The translations under genes and the position numbers were made by a program. Below are positions 34,621 to 42,826 of a stretch of DNA of 64,000 nucleotides, piece after piece. Source of the stretch: an uncultured Clostridia bacterium (GTDB lineage Bacteria; Bacillota; Clostridia; TANB77; CAG-508); the NCBI GenBank assembly GCA_934167965.1, contig CAKPMJ010000002.1:1-64000 (forward strand), in the 5' to 3' direction. How positions within the stretch are numbered: position 1 is the first letter of the stretch; each line of letters starts with the position of its first letter. Under the pieces are notes generated by a model that did not search any database, was not told the DNA's origin, and saw only the letters and a list, made by a program, of their open reading frames with translations.

Positions 34621-35934
34621 CTATTTTATGTCATAACTTCCGTCTGTTCCTTCTCCTAATTGGATGTCAGACTTTAGAGAAACTACGGGGCGGACCCCAT
34701 AGCCCGGACTATAAACGAAGCCAGCCGAGTAATACAAGCTGCCGTTGCGCACGCTACCGCCAGAGTCCACATAGCGCATACCAAAGTAAGCATTGTTAGA
34801 GTTGGCATAGACGCACGACGAAGCCAGCCAGTAACTTACTTTTGATTCTGCTTTGTTCATAAACAATGTTTTATATTCGTCACTTGTAGTTTTTAATCCT
34901 TCCCCTTCTCCTGATGATATATTTAAAGAATCAGGGTAATAATAATAACTTGTACTTGTTAATGTCGCTATTGTTGCTGGTTCTGTTGTATTTTGCACTG
35001 AATTTTTCCATGTCTTACTTTCTATATCATACCAATTGAATCCATATGTTGCATAATTTGAATTTGATCCTGTTCCGCTTTTTGTGTTACTTCCTGACCA
35101 TGATACTTGGTTTGCTGTTGCTGTCCATGCATACGTTGTTTGGTTTCCATATTCATTTGCTTGATCTTTTTGATACTTTGTTCCTGTTGTCTTTTGCTCT
35201 GGATCATATTTTCCTACATTATTTGGATTATATCCTGTTATTTTATTTATATCATCTACATTTACACTCCTTGCTCCTGTTGCTCCATATCCACTTCCAA
35301 ATATGCTACATACTTTATTTAATTCTTGTTCTCCATAATTATATCCTGCTATTCCTCTTAAATAAAAATCTGCATTTCCTGTTGTTTTTACTGGGTCTGT
35401 TGAGATTATTAGCAATTCTCCTGTCTTTTCATCTACTCCTAATACTCTCCATCCGTTTGTTGTGGCTTTGTTGCTATATTCTTGTGCTCCATATCCATTT
35501 CCTTCTGTTACTGTCTTTTCATTGGCTTTGTAATAATTATCTGTTCCTGTGTCTGTTGGACTCCCTCCAGTTGATGTTATTTTCCTTTCTACTATTGTCT
35601 CTCCCTTTGCATCTGTTGCTGCTGCATTATAATTTATATATGTTCCTATTGGCAATTCTACTGTTCCATCTGTTACTATTGTTTTTCTCCCATTACTATC
35701 TTTTTTGTATTGCCAACATCTCTCTCCTGTATTCTTTTTTAATAGATATTCTAGTGCTTGCAAATCCTTTGTTTCATTTGTTTGTGCTTCATCTGTTTTT
35801 GTTTTTGCTTCTGCTGCTTTTCTTAATATTCCATTCTCTCCTGATAACATCGCTATTGCTACTCCTGCTAATATTAGTAACACTATTATTGTTATTACTA
35901 ATGCTATTAATGTGATTCCTTTTTCTTTTCTCAT
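34621..35934 (-). CDS. DGR target 2: prepilin-like protein with variable lectin-like domain
   Basis: 437 aa, start ATG 35934 (GGGGGA upstream). Prepilin-like N-terminus (KEKG-ITLIALVITII), then an almost identical body to DGR target 1 (TNGWRVLGVDEKTGELLIIS; ARSVNVDDINKITGYNPNN; YWLASS; GVRPVVSLKSD). VR2 covers about residues 369-417 and differs strongly from VR1. About 110 residues found in target 1 between the pilin helix and the lectin domain are shortened here. It is 13 kb from TR and RT, so diversification must act in trans. Confidence 0.9.
   Translation of the reverse strand: MRKEKGITLIALVITIIVLLILAGVAIAMLSGENGILRKAAEAKTKTDEAQTNETKDLQALEYLLKKNTGERCWQYKKDSNGRKTIVTDGTVELPIGTYINYNAAATDAKGETIVERKITSTGGSPTDTGTDNYYKANEKTVTEGNGYGAQEYSNKATTNGWRVLGVDEKTGELLIISTDPVKTTGNADFYLRGIAGYNYGEQELNKVCSIFGSGYGATGARSVNVDDINKITGYNPNNVGKYDPEQKTTGTKYQKDQANEYGNQTTYAWTATANQVSWSGSNTKSGTGSNSNYATYGFNWYDIESKTWKNSVQNTTEPATIATLTSTSYYYYPDSLNISSGEGEGLKTTSDEYKTLFMNKAESKVSYWLASSCVYANSNNAYFGMRYVDSGGSVRNGSLYYSAGFVYSPGYGVRPVVSLKSDIQLGEGTDGSYDIK
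34683..34829 (-). repeat. DGR variable repeat VR2 (remote)
   Basis: 147 nt, gap-free match to TR. About 23 differences fall on TR adenines and about six on other bases (all transitions). The homing end (GGGGTCCGCCCCGTAG) is intact. The extra transitions suggest drift since the last homing event or copying from an earlier TR version. Confidence 0.93.
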
Positions 35935-35965
35935 TATATTTCCCCCATTTCTTATTTTTATAGTT

Positions 35966-35992
35966 GTCAAAAAGGGACGTCCCCTTTGACAC
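35966..35992. repeat. Single REP-like palindrome
   Basis: TGTCAAA...GGGACGTCCC...TTTGACA, one imperfect palindrome of the same family as 16689 and 30903. It occupies the place where the other prepilin-like genes carry the 20-nt box. Confidence 0.7.
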
Positions 35993-36013
35993 TCTTTCAA
36001 AGCACAATAAAAA

Positions 36014-36067
36014 GACACTATTATATTATCCAGTGTTATAATAATCACTGAATATTATAATAGTGTC
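36014..36067 (-). promoter_or_regulatory. Leader hairpin upstream of DGR target 2 (copy B)
   Basis: 54 nt: 12 perfect outer pairs (GACACTATTATA), one mismatch, then pairs into inner CAGTG/CACTG and a 10-nt loop; the minus strand then reads TTTTTATT. It contains the stop codon of the small ORF at 36026-36145 and lies 80 nt before the target ATG. Terminator or attenuator. Confidence 0.8.
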
Positions 36068-36145
36068 TTTTTTCTCATTTATATATCTTATATTATCTAA
36101 ATAATAGCGTGCTTTTTCTACAGCCCCAACTATTCTACCATTCAT
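36026..36145 (-). CDS. Small leader ORF ending YNTG
   Basis: 39 aa, MNGRIVGAVEKARYYLDNI..., ending FSDYYNTG. GAAGGAGAA stands before the ATG, and a near-consensus sigma-A promoter 47 nt further upstream. The last codons and stop lie in the 54-nt hairpin. The same C-terminal pattern (F...YN(D)TG) occurs in the leaders at 26079, 53608 and 55893. It could be a leader peptide controlling the hairpin, or a small protein whose terminator overlaps its end. Confidence 0.55.
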   Translation of the reverse strand: MNGRIVGAVEKARYYLDNIRYINEKKDTIIIFSDYYNTG

Positions 36146-36191
36146 GCTTTTTCTCCTTCTTTTGTTTTCTTGTCTTATTTTCCTCAAAATT

Positions 36192-36220
36192 ATATTACCA
36201 TTACTGCAATTCTTTGTCAA
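36192..36220 (-). promoter_or_regulatory. Sigma-A promoter of leader unit B
   Basis: Minus strand TTGACA (36220-36215), 17-nt spacer, TAATAT (36197-36192). The same promoter with closely similar spacer (AATTGnAGTAATG) stands at 53795-53823 and 56090-56118. Confidence 0.85.
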
Positions 36221-36225
36221 GTATT

Positions 36226-36984
36226 TTACACATCTATTTTTTCCAATAATATATTCACTTGTTTTTGGATTTCATCACTCTTAAATGTTTTATTTACTCT
36301 GTCAGCGAACCTGTTCAAATACCTGCTTTCCTTTAAGTATTTGATAGAAAAATCAAAATATAAATTGTACACATATGCATAAAATGTAACAATTTGATCA
36401 GCATTTGATTTAACTTTATCATAATCAACTGGTTTAGAATCCAAAAATTGTTTCATTACATCATCACTTATCTTTTTACATTTAAAATTATTGCTCCAAA
36501 ATATGTCTTCCATTTCATACTCTTCATCACAAATTATATAAAATATATCTAGTTTATCTGCATCTCTTATTATCTTTGCAAATAACATTTCTTCATCTGT
36601 TAAACCTTCCTGTATTTCATTTTTATTATGATTAAGAACTGCTAATTTTATTATATTGTCATATTTAGAGTCTATATTAAACCTTTTGATTAAGTTATCT
36701 TCATATAATATTTTTATACCTAATTCTGCGTGATTAACAGAATCTTTATCTTTAAATGTGTGATATAATTCTATTTGTTTAAATCTTCCTATATCATGAA
36801 AAAATCCTATTACTTCTGCAAGTCTTATTTGCTCTTCATTTAATTCTAAATTTACTGCAATTTTTTTGCTTAATTCTGCTACTCTTTTTATATGATCGAT
36901 TTTTAATTTTATTTTCTTGTCACTTGGATTAAAATTCGAAACATATTTATCAAATTCCTTTTTTACATTTTCTATATCTATCAT
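36226..36984 (-). CDS. HD-domain phosphohydrolase
   Basis: 252 aa. Metal ligands H31 (KIDHIKRVAEL), H62/D63 (GFFHDIGRFKQ) and the later D138 in IRDADKLDIF give the HD superfamily pattern. Substrate cannot be told; relatives are annotated as HD-domain phosphatases of nucleotides. It is 8 nt after folD and probably shares its transcript. Confidence 0.85.
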   Translation of the reverse strand: MIDIENVKKEFDKYVSNFNPSDKKIKLKIDHIKRVAELSKKIAVNLELNEEQIRLAEVIGFFHDIGRFKQIELYHTFKDKDSVNHAELGIKILYEDNLIKRFNIDSKYDNIIKLAVLNHNKNEIQEGLTDEEMLFAKIIRDADKLDIFYIICDEEYEMEDIFWSNNFKCKKISDDVMKQFLDSKPVDYDKVKSNADQIVTFYAYVYNLYFDFSIKYLKESRYLNRFADRVNKTFKSDEIQKQVNILLEKIDV

Positions 36985-36992
36985 TGCTTTCT

Positions 36993-37796
36993 TTACCCTC
37001 TAATAATATTATCAATTAAAAGTGCATTTGTTACTGTTCCAATGCCACCAGGCACAGGTGTACATTTTGATGCTTTTTCTTTTACATCTTCAAAGTCAAT
37101 GTCTCCTACGATTTTGCCATCTTCAAAGTTTATTCCTACATCAATTAGAATAGCTCCTTGCTTTATTTGTTCTTTTTTTAAAAACTTTGCTTTTCCTATA
37201 GCCATTATAATTACATCAGCTTGTCTTAATTCGTCATCAATATTTTTAGTTTTTGAATGGCATATTGTAACTGTAGCATTTTTTGCAAGCACTTGTGGAA
37301 TAAGTGGTTTTCCTACAATATTGCTTCTTCCTACAATTACTACTTTTTTTCCTGTTAAATCAATATTATAGTAATCTAGTGTTTCTATAACAGCCTTGCT
37401 TGTACAAGGTATAATTACATCTTCTCTTCCCAACATCAGTTTTCCCATGTTCTCTGCACTTAATCCTTCTATATCTTTATATGAAGGAATTTCATTTATC
37501 AATTCTAAACATTGTTTAGGTAATGGTTGTTGAAACATTATACCAGTTATATTGCTATCGTTTTTTATTTCTTCAAAATTAGTCCTAAATTCTTCTTCAT
37601 CATTTGCCATTTTTAGCAAGAATTTTATATCATATTTTTCACAATTTTTTTGTATTCTTTTTACATATACTGCACTTGCATCATCTCCATGTATTCCTAA
37701 TACCGCAAGGTATGGCTTTTTATTTAATTTAGATATTCTTTCTTCAAATCCTGATTTTATTTTTTCTGCTACACTTTTTCCTTCTAATATCTCCAT
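36993..37796 (-). CDS. folD: Bifunctional methylene-THF dehydrogenase/cyclohydrolase
   Basis: 267 aa. Catalytic Lys in VYVKRIQKNCEK, the substrate motif MFQQPLPKQ, the NAD(P) loop VVIVGRSNIVGKPL and the final CTPVPGGIGTVTNALL are canonical. It interconverts 5,10-methylene-, methenyl- and 10-formyl-THF, feeding fmt and purine synthesis. Start ATG 37796 (GAAGGAG upstream) begins 2 nt beyond the stop of the upstream gene. Confidence 0.96.
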   Translation of the reverse strand: MEILEGKSVAEKIKSGFEERISKLNKKPYLAVLGIHGDDASAVYVKRIQKNCEKYDIKFLLKMANDEEEFRTNFEEIKNDSNITGIMFQQPLPKQCLELINEIPSYKDIEGLSAENMGKLMLGREDVIIPCTSKAVIETLDYYNIDLTGKKVVIVGRSNIVGKPLIPQVLAKNATVTICHSKTKNIDDELRQADVIIMAIGKAKFLKKEQIKQGAILIDVGINFEDGKIVGDIDFEDVKEKASKCTPVPGGIGTVTNALLIDNIIRG

Positions 37797-37797
37797 T

Positions 37798-38361
37798 TTA
37801 TTCTCCTTCATATTTTTTTACCATGTCTAAATAAATTTGGTTCATGCTTTCTTTAAATTGAATATCTTGTACACTTTCGAAGTTTATAAATACGTTTTCT
37901 TTGGCTGATTTTATTGATGCCTCAGCATAATATCTACAAATTTTAAAATCACTTGATAACATTTTGTTTCCTACTTTGCTTATCTCTTCTGACAATTCAA
38001 AAGTTTTGTATGCTACTTCTAACACTTCAATACCAAATTCTACCGCTTCTTTACATGCCATTTGATAATCTTCAGACATTTCTTTTCTTTTCTTATATGT
38101 AATTAAAATTTTTTCTAAAACTTCTTTATCTTTATCTATTGAATTTAATGATTTATTTTTTAAATCATCTGCTTGTCTTAATATTTCTAAAACTTTATCC
38201 TGTACCTCTGCATAATTCTTTTTGCCAACTGTTAAATTTGCTATATATTTTATAAGTGAATTTACTGTTGAAAGTACCATTCCTACAACACTTCCACCAG
38301 CTATCTCTAAATTTTTATCTTCTAAATCATTTAATATTTCTTCTATTTTTTCTGAATACAT
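37798..38361 (-). CDS. Cyclodeaminase/cyclohydrolase family protein (FtcD C-domain-like)
   Basis: 187 aa, helical. IAGGSVVGMVLSTVNSLIKYIANLTVGKKNY matches the FtcD-C/FchA family, which acts as formimino-THF cyclodeaminase or methenyl-THF cyclohydrolase. Canonical members read GGGSVAA; here AGGSVVG. It abuts folD, so two enzymes of the same one-carbon step are coupled. Confidence 0.85.
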   Translation of the reverse strand: MYSEKIEEILNDLEDKNLEIAGGSVVGMVLSTVNSLIKYIANLTVGKKNYAEVQDKVLEILRQADDLKNKSLNSIDKDKEVLEKILITYKKRKEMSEDYQMACKEAVEFGIEVLEVAYKTFELSEEISKVGNKMLSSDFKICRYYAEASIKSAKENVFINFESVQDIQFKESMNQIYLDMVKKYEGE

Positions 38362-38374
38362 ATTTTATTTTCTC

Positions 38375-38854
38375 CTATTTTATTTCTAGTGTGTCATCAT
38401 TTTCTATCCAATCATCTACGTTTTCAACTCTATAATCTGTTTTGCTATCTCTCATAACCACTTTTTCAATTCCTGCATTTATAATCATTCTTTTACATAG
38501 TGTACATGGATAATTGTCTTTTACATACTCACCATTTCTTCTATTAATACCAACTAAGTATAAAGTTGAGCCTATCATATCTCTTCTGTTTGCACTTATT
38601 ATTGCATTTTGTTCACTGTGAACTGACCTACATAATTCAAATCCCGCACCACTTAGCTCTGTTTTTTGCTTTCTTGCACAATACCCTAAATCCATACAAT
38701 TTCTTCTTCCTCTTGGTGCTCCTGAATATCCTGTTGATATTATTTCATCATTTTTTACTATTACACTTCCATAATTGTTTCTTATGCATGTTCCTCTTTC
38801 TTCTATTGTTTCTGCAATATCTAAATAATAATTAGTTTTATCAATTCTTTCCAT
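38375..38854 (-). CDS. Deoxycytidylate deaminase (ComEB-like)
   Basis: 159 aa zinc enzyme, dCMP to dUMP. Zinc ligands are in HSEQNAI and PCTLCKRMIINAG; the upstream loop GYSGAPRGRRNCMDLGYC is typical of dCMP deaminases. It supplies dUMP for thymidylate synthesis. Downstream is the cyclodeaminase gene, upstream plsC. Confidence 0.93.
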   Translation of the reverse strand: MERIDKTNYYLDIAETIEERGTCIRNNYGSVIVKNDEIISTGYSGAPRGRRNCMDLGYCARKQKTELSGAGFELCRSVHSEQNAIISANRRDMIGSTLYLVGINRRNGEYVKDNYPCTLCKRMIINAGIEKVVMRDSKTDYRVENVDDWIENDDTLEIK

Positions 38855-38877
38855 CTTATAATTCCTTTTCTACATTT

Positions 38878-39474
38878 TTATTTTGATAGCTCTATAATTT
38901 CATCCATAATTGTATCAGTAACTTTTTCCATTACATCTTTGTCTCTTTTATTTTTCTTTTCTTCTTCAAATTCCATTGGTTTTCCATAAGTTATATATAC
39001 TTTTTTAAATGGTTTTTCACCACCTTTTATACCTACCGGGATAATTTGTGCATCTGAGTTTAAAGCAAAATATGCTACTCCATTTTTTACCTTTTTTCCT
39101 TTTTCCATTCCATTTCTAGTTCCTTCTGGGAATAATGCTATGCATTCTCCATTTTTTAAATGTTTTAGACTTATTTTTAGTGATGTAATATCTTTAGCGT
39201 CTCTTTTGACAAATATAACCCCAAATACTGCTCCTAAAAATCTAAAAATTGGAACTTTTCTTAATTCTTCTTTTCCCATAAAATACATATGCCTTCCTGC
39301 TGTTGCAACCATTAATGGTGCATCTAAATAGCTTCTATGATTTCCACAAAAGATTATTGCTCCTTTTTTAGGTATATTCCCTTTGCCAATTATTTTTACT
39401 CTATAAACAATTTTACAATATATAAATATTGCTGCTCTTACTATAGCTCTCATTATTGCCTTTAGTATATTCAT
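38878..39474 (-). CDS. plsC: 1-acyl-sn-glycerol-3-phosphate acyltransferase
   Basis: 198 aa membrane-associated enzyme. An N-terminal hydrophobic segment precedes the HxxxxD box (GNHRSYLDAPL, about residues 49-59) and the FPEGTRNG box (about 115). It adds the second acyl chain in phosphatidic acid synthesis. The cmk-plsC order is common in clostridia. Confidence 0.94.
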   Translation of the reverse strand: MNILKAIMRAIVRAAIFIYCKIVYRVKIIGKGNIPKKGAIIFCGNHRSYLDAPLMVATAGRHMYFMGKEELRKVPIFRFLGAVFGVIFVKRDAKDITSLKISLKHLKNGECIALFPEGTRNGMEKGKKVKNGVAYFALNSDAQIIPVGIKGGEKPFKKVYITYGKPMEFEEEKKNKRDKDVMEKVTDTIMDEIIELSK

Positions 39475-39495
39475 TTTTATAGCTCCTTTCTTAAA

Positions 39496-40164
39496 CTATT
39501 TCTTTTCTTCTATTATCGCTATAATTCTATTAACTACTTGTTCTATTGTTAATTCTGTAGAGTCAACTAGTATTGCATCATCTGCCTTTTTTAATGGTGC
39601 TATTTCTCTATGAGAATCATTAAAATCCCTTTGTTTTACATTTTCTAATATTTCCTCATATGTCATTCCTGTAATTCCTTCTTCTTGATTTTGCTTAAAT
39701 CTTCTTTTTGCTCTCTCTTCTGGCTTAGCATCTAAGTATATTTTTACATTTGCATTAGGAAATACATTAGTTCCAATGTCTCTTCCCTCCATTATAATGT
39801 CTTGACTCTGTCCCATTTTTCTTTGCCATTGTGTTAATTTATCCCTTACTTCTTTTATCTTAGATACTGGCGATACTAATTTCGTAACACCTTCTGTTCT
39901 TATATCTCTTGATACATCTTTTCCATTTAAATATACTTTTGGTATATCACTTTCTCTTTTTAATTCTATTTTTATTTCATTTAATATTTCTTTTATTTTG
40001 TCCAATTCTTCTATTTCTATATTTTTATTAATCATCTCTAATGCAACACATCTATACATTGCCCCTGTATCTATTGACACTAAATTCATCCTATCTGCTA
40101 CTATTTTTGTTATTGTCCCTTTTCCACTACCAGCTGGTCCATCTACCGCTACTATAAAACCCAT
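39496..40164 (-). CDS. cmk: Cytidylate kinase
   Basis: 222 aa. P-loop DGPAGSGKGTITK (about 7-19), the CMP-binding IDTGAMYRCVA and GRDIGTNVFPNA, and the lid REIAPLKKADDAI are present. It phosphorylates CMP and dCMP. First gene of the cmk-plsC-dCMP deaminase-ftcD-folD-HD series; upstream lies the terminator of murA. Confidence 0.96.
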   Translation of the reverse strand: MGFIVAVDGPAGSGKGTITKIVADRMNLVSIDTGAMYRCVALEMINKNIEIEELDKIKEILNEIKIELKRESDIPKVYLNGKDVSRDIRTEGVTKLVSPVSKIKEVRDKLTQWQRKMGQSQDIIMEGRDIGTNVFPNANVKIYLDAKPEERAKRRFKQNQEEGITGMTYEEILENVKQRDFNDSHREIAPLKKADDAILVDSTELTIEQVVNRIIAIIEEKK

Positions 40165-40227
40165 TTTTTCTTCTCTTCTTTCTTTTTTATTTTTCTTGCT
40201 TATTATATGTTAAAAGTTTAAATTTGT

Positions 40228-40263
40228 CAAAAATAAAGTTGAACTAAATCAACTTTATTTTTG
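40228..40263 (-). terminator. Terminator after murA
   Basis: Minus strand AAAATAAAGTTGA pairs with TTCAACTTTATTTT around TTTAG, then a short T-run. The loop holds the restored murA stop codon, which supports the reading beyond the frameshift. Confidence 0.7.
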
Positions 40264-41492
40264 CACCTAAACTATTCAATTTCTTATCTAATCCTTCATA
40301 TCCTCTTAATATATATTTTATATCATGAACTTGTGTTTTTCCTTTTGCCATAAGACCTGCTAATACAAGACTTGCACCTCCGTCTTAGATCTGTTGATTT
40401 TACATTACTTCCATACAATTTTCTTACACCTTTTATTATAGCTGTTTTTCCCTCTATTTTTATTTTAGCTCCCATTCTCTGTAATTCTTGTGTATATTTA
40501 TACCTATTTTCAAAAATATTTTCTACTATAATTGATGTTCCACTAGCTGTACATAAAACTGAAGCAAATATTGCTTGCATATCAGTTGGAAATCCTGGAT
40601 ATGGCATTGTCCTTATACTGGTTGCTTTTAATCTTTTATTCGCTTCTAATTTAACCGTGTCACCATTTATTCCTATTTTACATCCTATCTCTTGTAATTT
40701 ATCTAATACTGGTGTTATATGTTCATAATTTACTTTTTGCAGTTCCACTTTTCCACCTGTTATTGCTACAGCACACAAAATAGTTCCTGCTTCAATTCTA
40801 TCTGGCATTATGTTATAACTTACATCTTTTAGATTCTTTACTCCTTGTATTTTTACAATATTACTTCCAGCTCCCTCTATCTTTGCTCCCATTTTATTTA
40901 AAAAGTTCTGTAAATCTACTATTTCAGGTTCCATTGCTGCATTTATTATTGTTGTTATTCCATTTCCTAATACTGATGCTAGCATTATATTTTCTGTTGC
41001 TCCAACACTTGGAAATTCTAAGTTTATCTCTGTTCCTTTTATCTCTTCGGTGTTACATTTTATTTTTCCATATTCTTCTTCTACATTTATTCCTAGCTTT
41101 TCAAAGCCTTTCAAGTGTAAATCTATTGGCCTTGACCCTATATCACATCCTCCTGGATATGAAAATGTTGCTTGTTTATATCTTCCTATAATTCCTCCTG
41201 CTAATACAACAGATGACCTCATTTCTCTCATAAGATTTTCTGGTATTTCAAATTTAGTTACATTACTTGAATCTATTACTACTTTATTAGCATTTTTCTT
41301 TACCTTACATCCTAGACTTTTTAATATTTCTATCATCATTTGTGTGTCATGAATATTTGGTATATTATATAGTTTACTAATACCTTTATTCAATATTGTT
41401 GCTGCCATTATTGGCAATGAGGCATTTTTTGAACCTGATACATATGTAATACCTTGTAGCTTTTTACCTCCTTCTATTATGTAACTTGACAT
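40244..41492 (-). pseudogene. murA: murA (UDP-GlcNAc enolpyruvyl transferase) with a one-base frameshift
   Basis: The frame from ATG 41492 matches MurA up to KSTDLR, with the active-site Cys in PGGCDIGSRPIDLH. The reading then breaks at about 40381. Removing one base (an extra C within AGACGGAGG on the minus strand) restores GGASLVLAGLMAKGKTQVHDI...LRGYEGLDKKLNSLGAKI and a stop at 40244, giving ~415 aa. Without correction the protein is 389 aa with a scrambled tail. MurA catalyses the first committed step of peptidoglycan synthesis; many Bacillota have two copies. Either a recent mutation or a sequencing/assembly error. Confidence 0.88.
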
Positions 41493-41569
41493 TTTTATCA
41501 TCCCTTCTACTTTTTATGCTATATTTTATGTAACCTATGATAAAAATGTTCATGCTTATAAATTATTAG

Positions 41570-41595
41570 AAAAAGAGAGCTTTAAAAACTCTCCT
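41570..41595 (-). terminator. Terminator after the lysozyme gene
   Basis: Minus strand GGAGAG, short loop, CTCTCTTTTTC directly after the stop codon. Confidence 0.7.
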
Positions 41596-42647
41596 TAATT
41601 TTTAATTCTTAAGCTCTCTCCTGCATAAATCAAATTAGGATTTTTAATATCATTTAATCTTAAAATCTCTTTAATAGAAATTTTAAATCTTCTTGCTATT
41701 TTATATAAATTATCTCCTCTTTTAACCTTATAGATTTTGTGACCAGTTTCACCTTTACTATCATATTTAGAATATGGAACTTTTAATGTTTCTCCAATAT
41801 AAATTCTATGACGATTTCGTATATTATTTAATTTCATAATTTCTTTCACAGTTGTTTTATATTTTATTGCTAATTTACTTAAAGTATCTCCTCTTTTTAA
41901 TTTTATTTTTCTTATTTTATCCTTGTTATTCCTATGTTTTATTTTCTTTATCTTTGAATTGTTTTCTAAGAATATATCTTTTGTATAATAATCACCATCA
42001 ACTTTTCCTCTTATCCCATTAACTCTTCCATCATCTTCATATTGAAATCCATACCATACTTTCCATTTTCTATTATTTGCAGGCTCTCTAGCTCCATACT
42101 CCGCAACCCATATTGGATATTTTCTAGCCAATTCATCATCAAAAATATTTCTTGCATTTGATGCATCACTATAAATTATCATCTCTTTTTTAGTTTTCTT
42201 TTCAACTCTTTCCAAAAATGCTTTTGATATTTCATTGATTTCTTTTTTATTTAAATTTCCAAACTCCTCAAAATCCATTGCTAATCTGCAATCTATTCTT
42301 TTGTTACTAATTACTGAACTAAAAAAATTAGCTTGATCAATAGCTTCATCTCTATTCCTTGCAGTTAAAAAATGGTAAACTCCTATTTTCAAATTATTTT
42401 CTTTTGCATTCTTATAATTTCTTTCAAAATATGGATCAATAAAATCATTTCCTTGACTTGATTTTATATATACTACCTCAATTCCATCTCTTCTCACTTT
42501 TCTAAAATCTACCTCTTCCTGCCACTGACTAATATCAATCCCCTTATATATTTTGTCACTTGATGGTTCAAATGCCAAAGAATAGTTTATTGTGCATAAT
42601 AATGTAATTAGCATACTTACAAATATAATTTTCAAGTATTTATTCAT
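41595..42647 (-). CDS. Secreted GH25 lysozyme with two LysM domains
   Basis: 350 aa. Signal peptide about residues 1-25 (basic MNKYLK, hydrophobic core, SLAF). GH25 domain about 33-230 with catalytic-site residues in YKGIDISQWQ (D38) and the acidic LAMDFEEFG. A lysine-rich linker leads to LysM domains at about 247-290 and 307-350 (KLKRGDTLSKLAIKYKTTV; VKRGDNLYKIARRFKISI). It cleaves peptidoglycan glycan strands and binds the wall through LysM; wall turnover or sporulation-related lysis are possible. Monocistronic. Confidence 0.93.
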   Translation of the reverse strand: MNKYLKIIFVSMLITLLCTINYSLAFEPSSDKIYKGIDISQWQEEVDFRKVRRDGIEVVYIKSSQGNDFIDPYFERNYKNAKENNLKIGVYHFLTARNRDEAIDQANFFSSVISNKRIDCRLAMDFEEFGNLNKKEINEISKAFLERVEKKTKKEMIIYSDASNARNIFDDELARKYPIWVAEYGAREPANNRKWKVWYGFQYEDDGRVNGIRGKVDGDYYTKDIFLENNSKIKKIKHRNNKDKIRKIKLKRGDTLSKLAIKYKTTVKEIMKLNNIRNRHRIYIGETLKVPYSKYDSKGETGHKIYKVKRGDNLYKIARRFKISIKEILRLNDIKNPNLIYAGESLRIKN

Positions 42648-42707
42648 AGCACATCTCCTTTCATAATTTAGTATATTCGAGTGTCAGAGGTGACGTTCCT
42701 TTTTGTT

Positions 42708-42815
42708 CATTTGGGTTCATTTGGGGACGGTTCTCTAGTTAACTCTGGGACACATCTATAATTTAAGATGTGTCCCAGAGTTAACTAGAGAACCGTCCCC
42801 AAATGAACCCAAATG
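42708..42815. repeat. Perfect 50-bp inverted repeat
   Basis: Arms 42708-42757 and 42766-42815 are perfect complements around an 8-nt loop (ATAATTTA). They contain GGGGACGGTTCTCTAG and GTTAACTCTGGGACACAT. A degenerate half of the GACGTTCCTTTTTG family stands just before (42680-42705). No ORF lies inside; a MITE or REP-type element is likely. It occupies most of the uvrA-lysozyme gap. Confidence 0.9.
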
Positions 42816-42826
42816 TTTTCCCAATA

